NCBI RefSeq assembly: GCF_015751765.1 | Contig: NZ_JADOTX010000001.1 | Location: forward strand, 310,001-374,000 | Direction of reading: 5' to 3' | Source: Micromonospora ureilytica | Lineage (GTDB): Bacteria > Actinomycetota > Actinomycetes > Mycobacteriales > Micromonosporaceae | DNA: 64,000 nt | The notes under the pieces: model-generated | What the model was told of the DNA's origin: nothing | Database searches by the model: none | What the model saw: only the letters and a program-made list of their open reading frames with translations | Position numbers and translations under genes: made by a program | Part shown: in pieces, positions 35,137 through 44,679 of the stretch | Layout: each line of letters begins with the position of its first letter | Numbering within the stretch: the stretch's first letter is position 1

Positions 35137-35414
35137 GCTCGTCCCCAACTCAGTCCACCCACGACGTATTCCCGACCAGGCTGGTGGGTTATTAGGTTGT
35201 CCGCCGCCGGGCGGCTGCGTGGGCTGCTCGCGACCTTCGCCGTCCCGGCGGGTGCCTGGCGGCGCCGCGAGCCCGTCCTGCACAACGTACTGCTCACGCT
35301 TGTCGCCGACCGGCTCTCCGGGGACGTGCCACTCGCCGGTGACGAGCGGTTGGTGCGGCCACTACATCCATGTCCGAGCGTGACCAGGGCGGCGCGGTAG
35401 AGCGCCCCGGGGTG
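35137..35414. other. 278-bp gap with a possible short gene remnant
   Basis: Between an oxidoreductase gene and a glutathione peroxidase gene lies a plus-strand frame from a TTG at 35197 to a stop at 35400 (67 residues, containing WRREPVLHNVLLTLVADRL). It has no ribosome site and I recognise no family. It could be a decayed gene, a real small protein, or chance. Confidence 0.3.
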
Positions 35415-35906
35415 TCAGGGGGTGGGGAGGGTCTTCTCGATGGCGACGCGTAGGTCGTCGGAGTCGGGCGCGACAGTGGGGGCGAAGCGGGCGGCGACCG
35501 AGCCGTCCGGGGCCACCAGGAACTTCTCGAAGTTCCATCGCACGTCACCGGAGTGACCGTCGGCGTCCGAGGTGTCCACCAGCGCGGCGTAGAGCGGGTG
35601 CCGGTCGCCGCCGTTGACGTCGATCTTCTCGGTCAAGGGGAAGGTGACCCCGTAGTTGACCTGGCAGAAGTCGCTGATCTCGGCGGCGCTGCCCGGCTCC
35701 TGCCCGGCGAACTGGTTGCACGGCACGCCGAGCACCACGAGGCCCCGGTCGGCGTAGGAGTCGGCGAGCGTCTGGAGGCCGGCGTACTGCGGGGTGAGGC
35801 CGCAGCGGGAGGCCACGTTGACGACCAGCAACGCCTTGCCGCGGTAGCGGGCCAGGTCGGCGGGGCCGCCGTTGAGGGCGTCGATCGGGATGTCGAAGAC
35901 GGTCAT
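35415..35906 (-). CDS. Glutathione peroxidase-family thiol peroxidase
   Basis: The 163-residue peroxidase has the active-site Cys in NVASRCGLTPQYAGL (Cys, not selenocysteine), the Gln in GVPCNQFAGQEPG and the Trp/Asn in VRWNFEKFLV. Actinobacteria generally lack glutathione, so reduction by thioredoxin or mycothiol systems is likely. Length is typical of bacterial members. It is transcribed away from the chitinase gene. Confidence 0.93.
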   Translation of the reverse strand: MTVFDIPIDALNGGPADLARYRGKALLVVNVASRCGLTPQYAGLQTLADSYADRGLVVLGVPCNQFAGQEPGSAAEISDFCQVNYGVTFPLTEKIDVNGGDRHPLYAALVDTSDADGHSGDVRWNFEKFLVAPDGSVAARFAPTVAPDSDDLRVAIEKTLPTP

Positions 35907-36037
35907 GGGCCGAGGCTACGCGCCGGCGGGGCGTCGGCCCGGGGTGGGCGCAGCGTACGCACTCCGTGCACCAGGAGAAATCGAAACATGCGCATCTTGA
36001 CGAACTGATGACGGCGTGAGTACCGTCTCAGCATCTC

Positions 36038-36055
36038 TTTTGGAAAGTTTCCTAA
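36038..36055. promoter_or_regulatory. Palindromic operator candidate upstream of the chitinase
   Basis: TTTTGGAAAGTTTCCTAA contains the perfect palindrome GGAAAGTTTCC (36042-36052) with partly symmetric flanks. It lies 18 nt before the ATG and just upstream of the ribosome site GGAG, where a repressor would block transcription. I recall similar GGAAA-N-TTTCC boxes upstream of secreted glycoside hydrolase genes in actinomycetes, but not the regulator. Confidence 0.55.
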
Positions 36056-36073
36056 CAGTTCAGGAGACGCCGC

Positions 36074-37699
36074 ATGAAAAGATCGCTCCGCCGGGCCCTC
36101 TGGGCCGGTGCCGTGGTCGCCGTGACCGTCGCAGCGGTGCCGGTGACCACCGCGTTCGGCGCCGGCACGGTCACCACCACCTTCACCAAGGCGCAGGACT
36201 GGGGGACCGGTCACGAGACGAGGGTGACCGTCACCAACGGTTCGAGCGCCACCGTCACCACCTGGCGCATCGAATTCGACCTGCCGTCGGGCACCACCAT
36301 CAGCAGCGCGTGGGACGCCGACGTCACCAGCAGCGGCAACCACTACGTCGCGGTCAAGAAGAGCTGGGCCGGCGGCATCGCCCCCGGCGCCTCGTTCAGC
36401 TGGGGCTACAACGGCAGCGGCGCCTACAAGGCCCCGCTGAACTGCACCATCAACGGTGCCGCGTGCGGCGGCGGAACGACCCCGCCGACCACGACTCCGC
36501 CGACCACCACCCCACCGACGACGACGCCGCCCACCACCCCTCCGCCGACCACGCCGCCGCCGACCACCAACCCGCCGAACCCGGGTGGCAAGAAGGTCGT
36601 CGGCTACTTCGCCGAGTGGGGCGTCTACGGGCGCAACTACCACGTCAAGAACATCCAGACCAGCGGCTCGGCCGCCAAGCTGACCCACATCCTGTACGCC
36701 TTCGGCAACACCACCGGCGGCCGTTGCGCCATCGGTGACAGCTACGCCGACTACGACAAGGCGTACACCGCGGCGGAGAGCGTGGACGGCGTCGCCGACA
36801 CGTGGGACCAGCCGCTGCGCGGCAGCTTCAACCAGCTGCGCAAGCTCAAGCAGCTGAACCCGCACCTCAAGGTGATCTGGTCGTTCGGCGGCTGGACCTG
36901 GTCCGGCGGCTTCACCCAGGCCGCGCAGAACCCGGCCGCGTTCGCCGAGAGCTGCTACAACCTGGTCGAGGACCCGCGCTGGGCGGACGTCTTCGACGGC
37001 ATCGACGTCGACTGGGAGTACCCCAACGCCTGCGGTCTGAGCTGTGACAGCAGCGGCCCGAACGCGTTCAAGAACGTGATCAGCGCGTTGCGGTCGAAGT
37101 TCGGGTCCAGCGCCCTGGTCACCGCCGCCATCACCGCGGACGGCAGCAACGGCGGCAAGATCGACGCCACCGACTACGCCGGGGCCATCGGCAACCTCAA
37201 CTGGCTGATGCCGATGACCTACGACTACTTCGGCGCCTTCGCCGCCCAGGGTCCGACGGCACCGCACTCCCCGCTCACCTCGTACACCGGCATCCCGCAG
37301 CAGGGCTTCAACTCCGACGCGGCGATCCAGAAGCTCAAGAGCAAGGGCGTCCCGGCCAACAAGCTGCTGCTCGGCATCGGCTTCTACGGTCGGGGCTGGA
37401 CCGGTGTCACCCAGGCCGCTCCGGGCGGCAGCGCCACCGGCGCGGCGCCGGGCACCTACGAGGCCGGCATCGAGGACTACAAGGTCCTGAAGAACACCTG
37501 CCCGGCCACCGGCACGGTCGCCGGCACCGCGTACGCCAAGTGCGGCAGCAACTGGTGGAGCTACGACACCCCGTCGACCATCAACGGCAAGATGACGTAC
37601 GCGAACAACCAGGGCCTCGGTGGCGCGTTCTTCTGGGAGCTCTCCGGTGACACGAGCAACGGCGAGCTCATCGGCGCCATCAAGGGCGGCCTCGGCTGA
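36074..37699 (+). CDS. Secreted chitinase: CBM2 plus GH18
   Basis: The 541-residue protein has a signal peptide (residues 1-30, cut near AFGA), a family 2 carbohydrate-binding module (about 31-135), a Pro/Thr linker of PPTT repeats (about 136-172) and a GH18 catalytic domain (about 175-541). The catalytic motif is FDGIDVDWEYP with the acid Glu at about residue 315. Further GH18 marks are IWSFGGWTWSGG and LMPMTYDYFG. It hydrolyses chitin outside the cell. The stop codon sits in the loop of a small hairpin (37690-37706) and two larger hairpins follow. Confidence 0.95.
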   Translation: MKRSLRRALWAGAVVAVTVAAVPVTTAFGAGTVTTTFTKAQDWGTGHETRVTVTNGSSATVTTWRIEFDLPSGTTISSAWDADVTSSGNHYVAVKKSWAGGIAPGASFSWGYNGSGAYKAPLNCTINGAACGGGTTPPTTTPPTTTPPTTTPPTTPPPTTPPPTTNPPNPGGKKVVGYFAEWGVYGRNYHVKNIQTSGSAAKLTHILYAFGNTTGGRCAIGDSYADYDKAYTAAESVDGVADTWDQPLRGSFNQLRKLKQLNPHLKVIWSFGGWTWSGGFTQAAQNPAAFAESCYNLVEDPRWADVFDGIDVDWEYPNACGLSCDSSGPNAFKNVISALRSKFGSSALVTAAITADGSNGGKIDATDYAGAIGNLNWLMPMTYDYFGAFAAQGPTAPHSPLTSYTGIPQQGFNSDAAIQKLKSKGVPANKLLLGIGFYGRGWTGVTQAAPGGSATGAAPGTYEAGIEDYKVLKNTCPATGTVAGTAYAKCGSNWWSYDTPSTINGKMTYANNQGLGGAFFWELSGDTSNGELIGAIKGGLG

Positions 37700-37725
37700 G
37701 CCGAGGGCCGACGCACCACCCACAC

Positions 37726-37758
37726 GGCGGGAAGGGGCCCGCACCGTCCCTTCCCGCC
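37726..37758 (+). terminator. Chitinase terminator hairpin 1
   Basis: Perfect 11-bp arms (GGCGGGAAGGG 37726-37736 and CCCTTCCCGCC 37748-37758) with an 11-nt loop lie 27 nt after the chitinase stop. No T-tract follows. Confidence 0.65.
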
Positions 37759-37770
37759 CGTGACACAGCG

Positions 37771-37799
37771 GCCCGGTCGACGCCCAGCGTCGACCGGGC
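37771..37799 (+). terminator. Chitinase terminator hairpin 2
   Basis: Perfect 13-bp arms (37771-37783 and 37787-37799) around a CCA loop form a second strong hairpin just downstream of the first, giving a tandem terminator before the lipoprotein gene. Confidence 0.65.
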
Positions 37800-37880
37800 C
37801 GCCGCCGTTGGGCTCGATCAGCTGGATGTGGCAGACTCGCGGCTCGGCACGTCTCGATCTCACCGCCGACGGAGGTGATC

Positions 37881-38393
37881 ATGAGCCTGACCCACCGCAG
37901 GCTGGTGGCGACAGCCGCCGGGCTGATGCTGCTGCCGGTTGCCCTGGTCGGCTGCGGAATCGGCGGCGGGGACGAGGACGAGTCCGCCGCGAAGCCGCCC
38001 CGAGTCCCCGCCGAGGAGGCCGCCACCCGCTCCCGTGAGCGCGTGCAGGCGTACCTCGACGCGATGACGGCCAAGGACGTCGCCGCCGGCCGCAGCCAGC
38101 TCTGCGCCCTGCTGCACGACGGCTTCGACCTGGGTGCCACCGGCCCCAACGGTGACTTCGCCGACCACTTCCAGGTGCCGAAGGCGGCCATCACCGACGT
38201 CCGGTCCGGGCCGCTCGGGCAGGAAGTCCGCGTCTCGGTCTCCGTCGCGGTAGGCAAGCGCACCGTCACCCGGCCACTGGTCTTCACGGTCACCCGGGAC
38301 GGAAGCGACTGGTGCATCGCCGGGGAAGCGCCGGGCACCGCGCCTGCCGCGCCTGCCGCGCCGCCGCCGACCGGCGCCTTCGTACCCGAGTAA
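37881..38393 (+). CDS. Putative lipoprotein
   Basis: The 170-residue protein has a lipoprotein signal peptide with lipobox LVGC (Cys at about residue 25), a Gly/Asp/Glu-rich linker, and an NTF2-like domain (ERVQAYLDAMTAKDVAAGRS, then VTRPLVFTVTRDGSDWCIA) of the kind found in actinobacterial surface lipoproteins. The C-terminus is Ala/Pro-rich. The start follows an unusually complete ribosome site (GGAGGTGATC, 37871-37880). The function is unknown. Confidence 0.8.
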   Translation: MSLTHRRLVATAAGLMLLPVALVGCGIGGGDEDESAAKPPRVPAEEAATRSRERVQAYLDAMTAKDVAAGRSQLCALLHDGFDLGATGPNGDFADHFQVPKAAITDVRSGPLGQEVRVSVSVAVGKRTVTRPLVFTVTRDGSDWCIAGEAPGTAPAAPAAPPPTGAFVPE

Positions 38394-38398
38394 CCTGA

Positions 38399-39892
<1,494 letters not shown>

Positions 39893-39933
39893 GCGCGCGA
39901 ACCCGCCCGCAGCCGGCCGCCGAAGGGAAGAAC

Positions 39934-40968
39934 ATGCCTGATCTGTTCGTGGACCTGCGGTCCGACACGGTGACGCGACCCACCGCCGGGATGCGGGAGG
40001 CGATGGCCACCGCCGAGGTCGGTGACGACGTCTACGGCGAGGATCCGAGCGTCAACGCGCTGGAGGCCGAGGTCGCCGCGTTGTTCGGGCACGAGGCGGC
40101 GCTGTTCGCCCCGAGTGGGTCGATGGCGAACCAGATCGCCCTGCAACTGTTGGTGCCGCCCGGGGACGAGTTGCTCTGCGACGCCGACGCGCACGTGGTC
40201 ACGTACGAGATCGGCGCCGCGGCCGCGTACGGCGGGATCTCCTCGCGGACCTGGCCCGCGGTGGGCGCGGACATCGACCCGGAGGTGGTGGCCGGGATGA
40301 TCCGGCCGGACGGCTACTTCGCTGTCCCCACCCGCGCGATCGCCGTCGAGCAGACTCACAATCGCGGCGGTGGCGGGGTGATTCCGCTGGCGACCCTGCG
40401 GGATCTGCGCGGCGTCGCCGACGAGGCGGGCGTCGCGCTGCACTGTGACGGCGCCCGAATCTGGCACGCGCACGTCGCCGACCGGGTGCCGCTGATCGAG
40501 TACGGCCGGCTCTTCGACACGCTGTCGGTGTGCCTCTCCAAGGGGCTCGGCGCGCCGGTCGGTTCGCTGGTCCTGGGCAGTGCGGAGAAGATCGAACGTG
40601 CCCGGCTGCTCCGCAAGCGGATGGGCGGTGGCATGCGCCAGGCCGGCATTCTCGCCGCCGCCGGCCGGTACGCGCTCGCGCAGCACATCGACCGGCTGGC
40701 CGACGACCACGCGAAGGCGGCCCGGCTCGCCGAGGCGGTCGCGCCGTTCGGTGTGCTGGCCACCACGGTCCGTACCAACCTGGTCGCGCTGGACCTCACC
40801 AAGCACACCCTGGACGCGCGGGCCCTGGCTGCCGCGGCACGGGCCGAGGGCGTACTGATCTCGGTGCTCGGCCCCCGTACCGCCCGCCTGGTCACCCACC
40901 TGGGCCTCAGCGACGCGGACATCGACCGCGCCCTGGCAGCCCTACCCCGCATCCTCGCCGCCGCCTAA
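39934..40968 (+). CDS. ltaE: Low-specificity threonine aldolase
   Basis: The 344-residue PLP enzyme (fold type I) cleaves L-threonine or L-allo-threonine to glycine and acetaldehyde. Recognisable are [58 protein letters not shown] and the PLP-lysine loop [18 protein letters not shown] 39934 follows an AAGGGA ribosome site 41 nt after the DAHP synthase stop, so co-transcription is likely. It ends before a large palindrome. Confidence 0.93.
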   Translation: MPDLFVDLRSDTVTRPTAGMREAMATAEVGDDVYGEDPSVNALEAEVAALFGHEAALFAPSGSMANQIALQLLVPPGDELLCDADAHVVTYEIGAAAAYGGISSRTWPAVGADIDPEVVAGMIRPDGYFAVPTRAIAVEQTHNRGGGGVIPLATLRDLRGVADEAGVALHCDGARIWHAHVADRVPLIEYGRLFDTLSVCLSKGLGAPVGSLVLGSAEKIERARLLRKRMGGGMRQAGILAAAGRYALAQHIDRLADDHAKAARLAEAVAPFGVLATTVRTNLVALDLTKHTLDARALAAAARAEGVLISVLGPRTARLVTHLGLSDADIDRALAALPRILAAA

Positions 40969-40999
40969 CCCACCCCTGGCCCCCACACCCCAGCCCCAC

Positions 41000-41068
41000 C
41001 CCCGGTGATCATGAAGTTATTGCCACTCGGATCGGCGTGTCATGGCAATAACTTCATGATCACCGGGG
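41000..41068. repeat. TGATCATGA-type palindromic element, copy 1
   Basis: Perfect 26-bp arms (41000-41025 and 41043-41068) enclose a 17-nt loop containing TCGGCGTGTC. It lies between convergent genes (threonine aldolase and endonuclease IV), where it can act as a two-way terminator. A relative with the same outer stem and loop motif is at 44583-44643. Confidence 0.85.
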
Positions 41069-41116
41069 TGAGTGGGGGACGCCGGGGAGGGGTGGGGGTG
41101 GGCGTGGGGGTGGGCG

Positions 41117-41986
41117 TTAGGGGTGGGACAGGCGGGTGAGGGTCGTGATGTCGGCGGCGTGGCCTACGTGCTTCTCGCTGGGGGTTTCCACGACGATCGG
41201 GACCCCGGCGGTTGCCGGGTGGGCCATCAGCTCGGCGAAGGCCGGCTCACCGATGGTGCCCTTGCCGATGTTCTCGTGCCGATCCCGGGTGGAGCCGCGC
41301 AGATCCTTCGAGTCGTTGGCGTGGACCAGCCGCAGCCGGTCCGCACCGACAGTGGCCACCAGGGTGTCCAGGGTCGCCGTCATGCCACCCTCGGCCGCCA
41401 GGTCGTGGCCGGCCGCCCAGGCGTGGCAGGTGTCGAAGCAGACCCCGAGCATGGGGTGCCGGTCCACCGCGTCCAGGTAGGGGCCGAGCTGCTCCACCCG
41501 GGAGGCCAGTGACCGGCCTCCGCCGGCGCTCGGCTCGACCAGCAACATCGGCCCGCCAGCGTCGGCGGCCCAGTCGAGCAGCGGCAGCAACACCTCGCGG
41601 ACCTGTCGCATCGCCGCCTCAGCGTGCCCTTCGTCCACCGAACTGCCCGCGTGGAACACGACCCCCCGCGCGCCGATCGCCACACCCCGACGCAACGCGT
41701 GTTCCAGCGTCTGGGCCGACTTCTCGACAGTGGCCGGGGTGGGTGAGCCGACGTTGACCAGCAGCGCGGCATGGATGAACGCGGGAATGCCCCGCTCGGC
41801 GCAACCGTCGCGGAACAGGGCGTCCTGCACGGGGTCGCCGTTGGGCAGGGCCCAGCCTCGCGAGTTGGAGACGTAGACCTGCACCACCTGCGCACCGGTC
41901 GCGTCAACGTACGGCAGGGCAGCCTTCGCCAGCCCACCCGAGGTCGGAGTGTGCGTGCCCACCGACCGCGCGGAGATCGTCGGCAT
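41117..41986 (-). CDS. nfo: Endonuclease IV (deoxyribonuclease IV)
   Basis: The 289-residue AP endonuclease cleaves DNA at abasic sites using three zinc ions. Family motifs are present: VFHAGSSVDEGH, MLLVEPSAGGG, GVCFDTCHAWAAGHD, LVHANDSKDLRGSTRDRHENIG (split here by the conserved His residues) and VPIVVETPSE. The ATG at 41986 overlaps the kinase stop by one base (TGATG), so the two minus-strand genes are coupled. This places a DNA-repair enzyme in the kinase operon. Confidence 0.93.
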   Translation of the reverse strand: MPTISARSVGTHTPTSGGLAKAALPYVDATGAQVVQVYVSNSRGWALPNGDPVQDALFRDGCAERGIPAFIHAALLVNVGSPTPATVEKSAQTLEHALRRGVAIGARGVVFHAGSSVDEGHAEAAMRQVREVLLPLLDWAADAGGPMLLVEPSAGGGRSLASRVEQLGPYLDAVDRHPMLGVCFDTCHAWAAGHDLAAEGGMTATLDTLVATVGADRLRLVHANDSKDLRGSTRDRHENIGKGTIGEPAFAELMAHPATAGVPIVVETPSEKHVGHAADITTLTRLSHP

Positions 41987-43974
41987 CAGAAGCACGTCAG
42001 GGTGACCGGGGTCCCGGGCGCCACCTGCGAATTCTCGCCCGGGAGCTGGATCCGGACCACGGCGTTCGGGTTGATCGCCACCGTCACCGGGAAGCCCTGG
42101 CCCTCCAGCGCCTGCTTGGCCTGCTGGCAGGGCAGGTCGACCACCCGCGGCATGGCGACCAGCGGTGGCCCCTTGCTGACGTCCAGCTTGACCTGGGTGC
42201 CCTTCTCCACGCCGGCACCGTCGGCCGGGCTCTGGCCGAGGATCTCGTCCCTCGGCTTGTCGGAGTCCTTGTAGGTTTCCACCAACGTCAGGTTGAGCTG
42301 GGCCAGGGTCGTCCGGGCGTCGGTCAGGCTCTTGCCGACCAGGTTCGGCACCGTCACCGGCGCCCTGCCCCGGCTCAGAATGAGGGTGATCTTCGCACCT
42401 GGTTTGACCTCGGCACCCACCTTGGGGGAGCTGTCCACCACGACCCCGGCCGGCAGGCTGTCGTCGTAGCGGGCGGTGCCCTTGGCCACCACCAACTTCA
42501 CGTTGACCAGGTCCGCCTCGGCGAGCTCGAACTCCTTGCCGATGATGTCCGGTACGGGGAAACGCTCCGGGCCGAGGGACAGGGTCAGGGTGATCGTGCC
42601 ACCCTTGACGATCTTGGCAGCGGACGCCGGGCTCTGCTCCAGCACGCTGTCCTTCGGGGCCTTCTCGTCGAAGCGCGGCTCAGCGTACTTCAGGATGAGC
42701 CCAGCCCGGTCGGCCTGCGCCTGCGCCTGGGCATTGCTCAGGCTCACCAGCTGCGGAGCGTCCGTGTAGCGGCCGACGCCGAACCACCACCCCCCGATCG
42801 CGGCGACCAGGCCCAGCGTCACCACCACGGCCGCTACGGCCAGCCGGCCACGGGGGTTGCTCAGCATCGTGCCGCGCAGCGCGGCGAGCCGGGCGCCCAG
42901 GCCCTCCGCCGGCTCCGGAGCGGCCCGACGGCGGCCCGGCCCCTGGCTGCTGGCGCCCTCGGGCAGTCGTGCCCACGACGGGCGGTTGGGCGGCTGGACC
43001 GTCGCGACCATCATGGTCGGCTGGGAGAGCGAGGGTTCGTCGCTGACCGGGCGGAGTACTGCGGTGTGGCTGTTGGCGTCACCCAGGCGATCCCGGGCGA
43101 CCTGCACCTCGGCCAGCAACGCGCCGGCGTCCGCGGGCCGGGCGCCGGGATCACGCCGGGTGGCCCGCTGCACCAGGTCGTCGAGGACCGACGGCAGGCC
43201 CGGCACCAACGTCGAGGGCGCCGGCACGTCCCGGTCGACGTGCTGCCAGGCGACGTCCACCGGGCGGTCCCCGTCGTATGGCACACGACCGGTGAGCATC
43301 TCGAACAGCACGATGCCGGCCGAGTAGACGTCGGTGCGCGGATCGGCGCGGCCCTCGGTGACCAGCTCCGGGGCGACGTACGCCACGGTGGCCATCAGCT
43401 GGTTGCCCTGCTCCTCGTCGGCGCTCGCCTCGACCGCCCGGGCCAGCCCGAAGTCGGCCACCTTCACGACGCTGTCGACCAGGTTGGCGACGCCACCGGT
43501 AGGCGCCTCCGCGACCAGCACGTTCTCCGGTTTGACGTCGCGGTGCACGAGACCGGCCCGGTGCGCTGCGGCGATCGCGGCGAGCATCTGCTCGGCGATG
43601 GCCAGCGCCTCGTCCGGGTTGAGTCGACGTCGCTCGGCCAGCACGTCGCGCAGCGTGCGGCCACGGACGTACTCCATCACCAGGTACGGCAGGCCGGCGT
43701 GCGTGCCCTGGTCGTAGACCGCCACCACGTTCGGGTGGGTCAGCCGGGCGATGGTCTTCGCCTCGTCGGTGAACCGGGCCACGAAGTTGGCGATCCGGGC
43801 CCGTGCTTCGCTCGCCTGGGTCGGGTGAATGATCTTGACAGCGACGGTGCGCTCAAGGCGTTCGTCGGTGGCGGTGTACACGGTCGCCATGCCACCACGG
43901 GCCACGCGACCGCGAATGCGGTAGCGCCCGTCGATCAGCGAGCCCAGCAACGTGTCGGCGACCTGAGTGTCCAT
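41986..43974 (-). CDS. pknL: Membrane Ser/Thr protein kinase with four PASTA repeats
   Basis: The 662-residue kinase has an N-terminal Hanks kinase domain: glycine loop RVARGGMATVYTATD, Lys in VAVKIIHP, HRDVKPENVL and VADFGLARA. A basic/Pro linker, one transmembrane helix (RLAVAAVVVTLGLVAAIGGW, about residue 375) and about four extracellular PASTA repeats follow. PASTA repeats sense muropeptides or lipid II. It sits where M. tuberculosis has pknL, next to an Rv2175c-like gene; mycobacterial PknL lacks PASTA repeats, so this protein combines pknL position with PknB-type architecture. The symbol is by position. Confidence 0.9.
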   Translation of the reverse strand: MDTQVADTLLGSLIDGRYRIRGRVARGGMATVYTATDERLERTVAVKIIHPTQASEARARIANFVARFTDEAKTIARLTHPNVVAVYDQGTHAGLPYLVMEYVRGRTLRDVLAERRRLNPDEALAIAEQMLAAIAAAHRAGLVHRDVKPENVLVAEAPTGGVANLVDSVVKVADFGLARAVEASADEEQGNQLMATVAYVAPELVTEGRADPRTDVYSAGIVLFEMLTGRVPYDGDRPVDVAWQHVDRDVPAPSTLVPGLPSVLDDLVQRATRRDPGARPADAGALLAEVQVARDRLGDANSHTAVLRPVSDEPSLSQPTMMVATVQPPNRPSWARLPEGASSQGPGRRRAAPEPAEGLGARLAALRGTMLSNPRGRLAVAAVVVTLGLVAAIGGWWFGVGRYTDAPQLVSLSNAQAQAQADRAGLILKYAEPRFDEKAPKDSVLEQSPASAAKIVKGGTITLTLSLGPERFPVPDIIGKEFELAEADLVNVKLVVAKGTARYDDSLPAGVVVDSSPKVGAEVKPGAKITLILSRGRAPVTVPNLVGKSLTDARTTLAQLNLTLVETYKDSDKPRDEILGQSPADGAGVEKGTQVKLDVSKGPPLVAMPRVVDLPCQQAKQALEGQGFPVTVAINPNAVVRIQLPGENSQVAPGTPVTLTCF

Positions 43975-44162
43975 CGGTAGGCAGTCTATGTGTCCAGGGG
44001 GTGAAGGATGAACAGGATGCTACAGCCGTACGCCGAACTAGTCCGTCCTGCCGTGCTCACCGCCCCTCATTCGCTGGTCAGCGGCGGTCAGGAGAGTGGG
44101 CGTCGGTGGGTCGCCCGGGGTGCCGGTGGCTCGTCGCGGCGGCGGCGTGGCAGGGTGGTCGG

Positions 44163-44552
44163 GTGACCGAACCCGTACCCGACCAGGCCGCACCCGGCCT
44201 GGAGCTCGCCGGACCCACCGACCCGGCCGGCTGGTTGACCCTGCCCGACGTCGCCGAACGCCTCGACGTGTCGATCAGCAAGGTGCACCAGATGATCCGT
44301 GACCGGGAGCTGTTGGCGGTCCGCCGCGACGGCATCCGCCGTATCCCGGCGGACCTGGTTGCCAACCAGACCGCGCTCAAGCACCTGCCCGGCGTGCTCA
44401 ACCTGCTCGCCGACAACGGCTACGACGACGAGGCCGTCCTGCGCTGGCTCTACGAGCCGGACGACACCCTCCCCGGCGCCACCCCGGCTGCCGCCCTCTC
44501 CGGCGACCAGGCCCGCGAGGTAAAACGCCGAGCCCAAGCCCAAGGCTTCTAA
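44163..44552 (+). CDS. Rv2175c-like DNA-binding protein
   Basis: The 129-residue protein has a winged-helix/excisionase-like domain (WLTLPDVAERLDVSISKVHQ, then LLAVRRDGIRRIPADLV) and a C-terminal block LPGVLNLLADNGYDDEAVLRW ending VKRRAQAQGF. All these blocks match M. tuberculosis Rv2175c as I remember it, a DNA-binding protein phosphorylated by PknL. Here it diverges from the PASTA kinase gene across a 188-bp region, so the kinase-substrate pair is probably conserved. The N-terminal Thr-2 and the Thr in PTDPAGWLT are possible phospho-sites; that is inference. Confidence 0.85.
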   Translation: MTEPVPDQAAPGLELAGPTDPAGWLTLPDVAERLDVSISKVHQMIRDRELLAVRRDGIRRIPADLVANQTALKHLPGVLNLLADNGYDDEAVLRWLYEPDDTLPGATPAAALSGDQAREVKRRAQAQGF

Positions 44553-44582
44553 CCCCGCTCCGCCCCTGTCCGCTTCCCCCGC

Positions 44583-44643
44583 GTTGATCATGAGGTTAGC
44601 GGCGCGACACGCCGAGGCGAAGGTCGCTAACCTCATGATCAAC
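44583..44643. repeat. TGATCATGA-type palindromic element, copy 2
   Basis: Perfect 19-bp arms (44583-44601 and 44625-44643) enclose a 23-nt loop. In reverse orientation the loop carries CTCGGCGTGTC, shared with copy 1 at 41000-41068, and the outer stem TGATCATGA is identical, while inner stem bases differ but stay paired. It lies between the convergent Rv2175c-like and polyprenyl synthase genes. Confidence 0.85.
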
Positions 44644-44679
44644 CCTGAGGGTGGGGGTGGGGGGAGGGGGCAAGGGGGG

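Noticed and set aside
35197..35400. 67-residue frame between oxidoreductase and peroxidase genes
   Set aside because: TTG start without ribosome site and no recognised family; kept only as a note in the gap entry.
35990..36010. Six-codon ORF (MRILTN) before the chitinase
   Set aside because: It has an AGGAG upstream but the spacing (about 12 nt) is long and it stops 64 nt before the chitinase start, so there is no coupling; too short to support.
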